Positions 42,627 to 44,975 of a stretch of DNA of 44,975 nucleotides are shown one piece after another. Positions within the stretch are counted from its first letter, which is position 1. Every line of letters begins with the position of its first letter. The position numbers and the translations under genes were made by a program. The DNA is from Sporichthya sp. (lineage in GTDB: Bacteria; Actinomycetota; Actinomycetes; Sporichthyales; Sporichthyaceae). The notes below the pieces were generated by a model, which saw only the letters and a program-made list of their open reading frames with translations, was not told where the DNA came from and did no database searches. The DNA is taken from the NCBI RefSeq assembly GCF_013815995.1, contig NZ_JACDFE010000007.1:1-44975 (forward strand), given 5' to 3'.

Positions 42627-43532
42627 TCAGCGTTTTCTGGGCTCCAGGTCCACGACGTTCTTCGGGTTCGGCTTCTCGCCCTGGGAGTAGTCGCCGAAGG
42701 GGCCGTCGCGGCGGGCGACGGCCGCGTGGGCGCCCTCGCGCTCGGCGTACTCGATGAACTCCAGCGCCTCCGGGGTGTTGCGCAGCATCCCGTCGAGCAT
42801 GGTGCCGAGCAGCTGGGTGCTGCCCAGGCCCATGTTCGTGTAGGCCTGGTTGACCACGGTCTTCATCGCCGTCATCTGGTTGAGCGGGATCGTGCACAGC
42901 CGCTCGGCGAGGGAGTAGACGGTGTCCTCGAGCTGGTCGAAGGGGACGGCGTCGTTGACCAGGCCGAGCTTCTTGGCCTCGACGCCGGACAGGGCCCGGC
43001 CGGTAAGGGCGAGTTCCTTGGCGTGGGCGAGGCCGAGCCGGTAGATCCACATGCCGGCGTGGTGGCAGCCCCACATCCGGGAGTAGGGGGTTCCGATCTG
43101 GGCGTCCTCGCTCATGATCACGATGTCAGCGCACAGCGCCATCTCGCTGCCTCCGCCGACGCACCAGCCGTGCACCTGGGCGATCACCGGCTTGGGGCTG
43201 TTCCACAGGCTCATGAACTTCGGCACCCAGCCCAGGAACGGGGAGCTGTTGGCGATCAGCTCCTTGCCCGGGTCCCACTTGCCGTCGGTGGTCAGCACCT
43301 CGTCGTAGGTGTGGAAGCCGTCGCCGAAGTCGAAGCCGGCGCAGAACGCGCGGCCGGCGCCGCGGAGCACGATCACCTTCACCGCGGCGTCGCGAATGGC
43401 GAGGCTCACGGCGGACTCGAGCTCGTCCGGCATCGGCGGGACGATCGTGTTCAGCTGGTCGGGTCGGTTCAGCGTGATGGTCGCGATCGGTCCCTCGGTG
43501 GAGTAGACGAGGGTGTCGAACTGAGCGGGCAT
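42627..43532 (-). CDS. Crotonase-family (enoyl-CoA hydratase/isomerase-like) protein
   Basis: A 301-residue crotonase-fold protein. The oxyanion-hole segments are RAFCAGFDFGDGF (61-73) and WCVGGGSEMALCADI (123-137). Glu130 matches the first catalytic Glu of rat enoyl-CoA hydratase, but at the second catalytic position (normally Glu in a GQPE motif) the sequence reads IGTPYSRMWG, with Tyr150. True hydratase activity is therefore doubtful; an isomerase, hydrolase or other CoA reaction is possible. Residues 75-105 form an insertion relative to the classical enzyme. ATG 43532 follows the LuxR-type gene by 17 nt, so the two are probably one operon. It converges on tRNA-Ile. Confidence 0.88.
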   Translation of the reverse strand: MPAQFDTLVYSTEGPIATITLNRPDQLNTIVPPMPDELESAVSLAIRDAAVKVIVLRGAGRAFCAGFDFGDGFHTYDEVLTTDGKWDPGKELIANSSPFLGWVPKFMSLWNSPKPVIAQVHGWCVGGGSEMALCADIVIMSEDAQIGTPYSRMWGCHHAGMWIYRLGLAHAKELALTGRALSGVEAKKLGLVNDAVPFDQLEDTVYSLAERLCTIPLNQMTAMKTVVNQAYTNMGLGSTQLLGTMLDGMLRNTPEALEFIEYAEREGAHAAVARRDGPFGDYSQGEKPNPKNVVDLEPRKR

Positions 43533-43549
43533 CAGGTCTCCGGGGTGGG

Positions 43550-44975
43550 TCAGCGGACGAGTTCGGCGAGGTCCGAGCGGCGGGAGATCCCGAGCTTGGC
43601 ATAGATGCGCTGCAGCCGGTTGTCGACGGTGCGCACCGACAGGTGCAACTCCTCGGCGATCTCCCGGTTGGTGCGCCCGGCGACCGCGAGCAGCGCGGTC
43701 TCCCGCTCGGCAGCGGTGAGCTGCTCGCGGGAGGCGACAGGCGCGAGCGCCGGCGTGACCGCACCTTCGCAGTCGCGGGCGAAGGCGCCTGCCCGGTGCA
43801 GTTCGGCATCGGCCTTCTGAGCACGGCCGGCCCGTCGCCACGCGACGGCGGCGTCGGCGCTGGCCTCGGCTGCGAGCAGGGCGGCACCGAGCCGGTCGAA
43901 GGTGCCGGCTGACTCCCCGAGGACTTCGGGGTCGCCGGCGCACAGCCCGTCGACGTGCTGGACGCGGGCAAGGATCAGCTCGCCCTCCAGCGCCGGGGCG
44001 AGGCGGGCGAGGCGGTCGCGGACCTGGACAGCCCCGCCGATCCGGGCGATGTCGTGCAGGGCCGCGGAGGTGCCGACCAGGTCGCCGATCCGTTCGCCGG
44101 CGTCCGCGGAGTCGAGGAACAGGTCCCGGGCGGCGGCCAGCCGGCCCTCGGCCACCGCGGTCCAGGCCCGGGCGGCCAAGTGCTCGGTGGTGCTCCACTG
44201 GGGCTGCTCGACGTCGAGGGCATCGGCCGCGATCAGCGCGCGGGTAGCGCTGGGCCCGTCGCCGGCCAGGGCGAAAGCCAGGGCGAGCTGGGAGCGCAGG
44301 CTGTGTTCGAAGCCGCGCCGGCCCAGGCGATGCAGCAGAGTGATCGCCTCGCGGGCGTCGTGGGCGGCCTGCCGCACGTGCCCGCGCTCGCGCACCGACC
44401 GGGACAGGTGCCAGAGGAAGTAGGCCCGGGCCTCGCTGCTGCCGTCCTGGAGTCCCTGCTGGTACTGCTCGTGCGCGAGCGCCTCGCCCTCGGCGAACCG
44501 GCCGGCGTGCGCGAGCGACTCGCACCGGGCGAACAGGTAGAACCACGGGTACCAGTCGCCCGGCTCCAGCGTGGTCGCGGCCGCGTGCCCGCGTTCGGCG
44601 GTGTCCAGAGCCTCCTGGACCCGGCCGAGCCGGCTCAGCCCGTACGCCGCGACCAGATAGAGCCAGGACGCCGACCTGGGATCAGCCTCCGACAGCAGGG
44701 GGAGCGCGGCCTCGGCCGCGATGCCGGGGCCGGTCCCGGCCAGCAGGAGCCCGGACCGGCGGGCGGAGACCTCGCGGCGCAGCGCGGGATCGGTGATCGC
44801 GGCCTCGGCCCGTTCGGCCACCCGCATTCCTTCGCCGGTGCGCCCGAGCTGGGTCCAGAGCACCTCGATGTGGACGACGGCCAGCCGAGCGCGCTCGGCA
44901 TCGGTGCGGGCGAACTCGACCAGCATGGCGAGCTGGTCGGCGGCGTCCTCGGGCCGGCCCTGCAGCGCGAGGCTC
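43550..44975 (-). CDS. LuxR-family transcriptional regulator, C-terminal part (cut by window end)
   Basis: At least 475 residues; the frame remains open to the right edge, so the N-terminus lies outside. The C-terminal 60 residues are a LuxR-type helix-turn-helix (LTAAERETALLAVAGRTNREIAEEL then HLSVRTVDNRLQRIYAKLGIS, the two recognised parts). The rest is an Ala/Leu/Arg-rich helical repeat region of the tetratricopeptide type (for example GRVQEALDTAERGHAAATTL). This layout matches large LAL/MalT-like regulators, whose ATPase domain would be off-window. It probably controls the crotonase gene 17 nt downstream and perhaps genes beyond the window. Confidence 0.88.
   Translation of the reverse strand, partial: SLALQGRPEDAADQLAMLVEFARTDAERARLAVVHIEVLWTQLGRTGEGMRVAERAEAAITDPALRREVSARRSGLLLAGTGPGIAAEAALPLLSEADPRSASWLYLVAAYGLSRLGRVQEALDTAERGHAAATTLEPGDWYPWFYLFARCESLAHAGRFAEGEALAHEQYQQGLQDGSSEARAYFLWHLSRSVRERGHVRQAAHDAREAITLLHRLGRRGFEHSLRSQLALAFALAGDGPSATRALIAADALDVEQPQWSTTEHLAARAWTAVAEGRLAAARDLFLDSADAGERIGDLVGTSAALHDIARIGGAVQVRDRLARLAPALEGELILARVQHVDGLCAGDPEVLGESAGTFDRLGAALLAAEASADAAVAWRRAGRAQKADAELHRAGAFARDCEGAVTPALAPVASREQLTAAERETALLAVAGRTNREIAEELHLSVRTVDNRLQRIYAKLGISRRSDLAELVR

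Overview
The window reads as the replication-origin region of a high-GC actinobacterium. Nearly every gene from about position 11.5 kb to 42.6 kb belongs to the origin neighbourhood known from Streptomyces, Frankia and Mycobacterium: cca, Nudix, DUF6049, murJ, pseudokinase, sigM and its anti-sigma gene, trxB, trxA, cwlM, a GNAT gene, parB, parA, rsmG, jag, yidC, yidD, rnpA, rpmH, dnaA, oriC, dnaN, gnd, recF, dciA, gyrB, gyrA, DUF3566 and tRNA-Ile. A gnd gene between dnaN and recF is more Streptomyces/Frankia-like than mycobacterial. The genus cannot be fixed from the sequence alone. I see no insertion sequence, prophage, CRISPR array or rRNA gene.

Layout. (1) 1-5.5 kb: the start of a probable bifunctional penicillin-binding protein gene and a DUF5318 gene on the minus strand, divergent from padR-ino1 (inositol-3-phosphate synthase), then two tandem paralogous MFS transporters. 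(2) 5.5-11.4 kb, minus: a complete peptide-type ABC importer (lipoprotein, two permeases, two ATPases). (3) 11.6-24.6 kb: cca (minus) divergent from a plus-strand run of a small secreted protein, a Nudix hydrolase, DUF6049, MurJ, a membrane pseudokinase, SigM and its anti-sigma factor, thioredoxin reductase/thioredoxin and a CwlM-like protein. This run links peptidoglycan export, envelope stress and thiol redox. (4) 24.6-30.7 kb, minus: rpmH-rnpA-yidD-yidC-jag-rsmG-parA-parB-GNAT, with parS sites around parAB. (5) 30.8-42.6 kb, plus: dnaA, oriC, dnaN, gnd, recF, dciA, gyrB, gyrA, a DUF3566 membrane protein and tRNA-Ile. (6) 42.6-45 kb, minus: a LuxR-family regulator (cut by the window end) followed by a crotonase-family enzyme.

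The most useful non-coding signals are: a textbook SigR/SigH-type promoter (GGGAAT-N18-GTT) before trxB, with a hairpin at the predicted 5' end of the message; a repeated TAGNNT hexamer 6-8 nt before start codons, which suggests leaderless mRNAs; a -10 palindrome shared by divergent cca and the secreted-protein gene; one perfect parS overlapping the rsmG stop codon and another in the parA-parB gap; facing DnaA-box-like sites before gyrB; and strong hairpin terminators after ino1, dppA and the gyrA/DUF3566 block.

The window is mostly a conserved chromosomal core. The least-described parts are the DUF6049-MurJ-pseudokinase block, the orphan secreted protein, a CwlM homologue that appears to keep its zinc ligands, and a crotonase without the usual second catalytic glutamate.
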